From contig NZ_FNCT01000013.1 of NCBI RefSeq assembly GCF_900100495.1, positions 62,001-126,000 on the forward strand: 64,000 bases of DNA. Reading direction: 5' to 3'. A model generated the notes under the pieces. The model was not told the DNA's origin. It ran no database searches and saw only the letters and a list, made by a program, of their open reading frames with translations. Position 1 is the stretch's first letter. Each line of letters begins with the position of its first letter. Both the position numbers and the translations under genes were made by a program. Source of the DNA: Pseudomonas benzenivorans. Lineage in GTDB: Bacteria > Pseudomonadota > Gammaproteobacteria > Pseudomonadales > Pseudomonadaceae. Shown here piece by piece: positions 62,979 through 64,000 of the stretch.

Positions 62979-64000
62979 TCAAAATGCCTCGTCGTCCCGT
63001 TCGGCCAGCAAGGCGGTCAGGGGTTTTTCGCCGTACAGCCAGAACATCAGCGGCGTCAGCAGGGTATCCAGCAGGGTCGAGCTGACCAGGCCGCCGAAGA
63101 TCACCACGGCCACCGGATGCAGGATCTCCTTGCCCGGCGCGTCGGCGGCGAACAGCAGCGGCAGCAGGGCGAAGGCGGCCACCAGGGCGGTCATCAGCAC
63201 CGGCGTCAGGCGTTCCAGCGAACCGCGCACGATCAGCGCCTGGCCGAAGTGCTCGCCCTCGAATTTGCACAGGTTGATGTAGTGGCTGATCTTCAGGATG
63301 CCGTTGCGCGTGGCGATGCCGGTGAGGGTGATGAAGCCGACCAGCGAGGCCACCGACAGGCTGATGCCGGCCAGCCACATGGCCGCCACGCTGCCGATCA
63401 GGGCCATGGGGATGTTGCCCATGATCATCAGCGCCAGGCGCGTCGAGCGGTAGCGGCTGTAGAGCACCATGAAGATAAGCGCCAGGGACACCAGCGAGAG
63501 CAGAGCGATCAGCCGGGTGGCCTGCTCCTGGGCCTGGAACTGGCCCTCGAGGCTGACGAAATAACCCTCCGGCAAGGGCGTGGCCGCCAGGCTGGCGCGA
63601 ATGTCGGCGATTACTTGGGCCATGTCCGAGCCATCGGTATTGGCGGCGATGACGATGCGCCGGCGGCTGTTCTCGCGGCCGATCTGGTTGGGCCCGTCGC
63701 CCTCCTCGACGCTGGCTACCTGGGATAACGGCACGCGGCCGTGCGGCGTATCGATCAGCACGTTGGCCAGGCCCTGGCTGCTGCGCGCGCTGTCGGGCAG
63801 GCGCACCACCAGGTCGAAGCGTTTGTTGCCATCGATGATCTGCGCCACCCGGTCGCCCTCGGCGAGGGTCTCCAGGCTGCGCAGCAGGGCGCCGGGGGAG
63901 ACCCCGTACTGCGCCGCACGGTCGTAGTCCAGGCGCACCTTGATCTGCGGGATCAGCACCTGCTTCTCGATCTGCAGGTCGGTCAGCCCGGGGATCTGCT
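62979..64000 (-). CDS. Heavy-metal RND efflux transporter, CzcA/CusA family (partial)
   Basis: Inner-membrane proton-driven metal efflux pump. Only the C-terminal 339 residues or so are in the window; the reading frame runs off the right edge (QIPGLTDLQIEKQVLIPQIKVRLDYDRAAQYGVSPGALL). Periplasmic part, then membrane helices 8-12 with IALLSLVSLALIFMVLYSRYRSTRLALMIMGNIPMALIGSVAAMWLAG, LASLVGFITLTGIATRNGIL-type HME motif and HPVAVVIFGGLVSSTLLDTLLTPLMFW. The metal cannot be told from this fragment. Confidence 0.93.
   Translation of the reverse strand, partial: QIPGLTDLQIEKQVLIPQIKVRLDYDRAAQYGVSPGALLRSLETLAEGDRVAQIIDGNKRFDLVVRLPDSARSSQGLANVLIDTPHGRVPLSQVASVEEGDGPNQIGRENSRRRIVIAANTDGSDMAQVIADIRASLAATPLPEGYFVSLEGQFQAQEQATRLIALLSLVSLALIFMVLYSRYRSTRLALMIMGNIPMALIGSVAAMWLAGISLSVASLVGFITLTGIATRNGILKISHYINLCKFEGEHFGQALIVRGSLERLTPVLMTALVAAFALLPLLFAADAPGKEILHPVAVVIFGGLVSSTLLDTLLTPLMFWLYGEKPLTALLAERDDEAF

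Overview
The window is high-GC gammaproteobacterial chromosome, almost certainly Pseudomonas in the broad sense. The evidence is gene content (FleQ/FleSR, FlhF/FleN, MotC/MotD, HsbA/HsbR/HptB, ParC/ParP), order and protein sequence. It is one nearly continuous polar-flagellum and chemotaxis locus (about 1-50,160), followed by the cytochrome c maturation (ccm) operon (50,299-57,582) and a set of mostly reverse-strand housekeeping genes (57,811-64,000). From knowledge of the family, P. aeruginosa has the flgF-fliJ and fliK-cheW blocks apart and the hsb/hptB trio at a third site. Here they are joined, as in P. putida/fluorescens-like species, so P. aeruginosa is unlikely.

Layout. (1) 187-8296: flgF-flgG-flgH-flgI-flgJ-flgK-flgL (rod, L/P rings, rod muramidase, hook junction) behind a terminator and a sigma-54 promoter. 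(2) 8775-13073: fliC with its own sigma-28 promoter and terminator, flaG, fliD, two divergent fliS paralogues and a fliT-like gene. No flagellin-glycosylation island lies between flgL and fliC. (3) 13423-17711: fleQ (master activator) and fleS-fleR (two-component tier), separated by a terminator and a sigma-54 promoter. (4) 18026-27705: fliEFGHIJ, then the anti-anti-sigma/response regulator/phosphotransfer trio hsbA-hsbR-hptB, then fliK. (5) 28066-38738: fliLMNOPQR-flhB, flhA-flhF-fleN-fliA. (6) 38860-47736: cheY-cheZ-cheA-cheB-motC-motD-parC-parP-cheW and a DUF2802 membrane protein. (7) 47866-50157: a secreted rhodanese, converging on a reverse-strand pair made of an FlhB-C-like protein and a second FliK-like protein. 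(8) 50299-57582: ccmABCDEFGHI plus a small lipoprotein, joined by uniform 4-bp start/stop overlaps. (9) 57811-64000: pirin, mlaA, an alpha/beta hydrolase, a GNAT, a DUF2061 protein, a secreted comEA-like protein, and a small periplasmic protein behind a heavy-metal RND pump cut by the window edge.

Regulation that can be read directly: six GG-N10-GC sigma-54 type promoters (before flgF, fleS, fliE, fliK, fliL, flhA), fitting FleQ/FleR control; a canonical sigma-28 promoter before fliC; and a sigma-70-like fleQ promoter whose spacer holds a palindrome resembling the FleQ box.

No wholly new system is evident. The observations most worth following are: a repeated acidic motif in the CheA linker that resembles the CheY-binding peptides of CheZ, FliM and FliN; the possible FleQ autoregulatory site; the DUF2802 protein, whose layout and position recall SwrB; the FlhB-C/FliK-like pair; and several families of intergenic inverted repeats.
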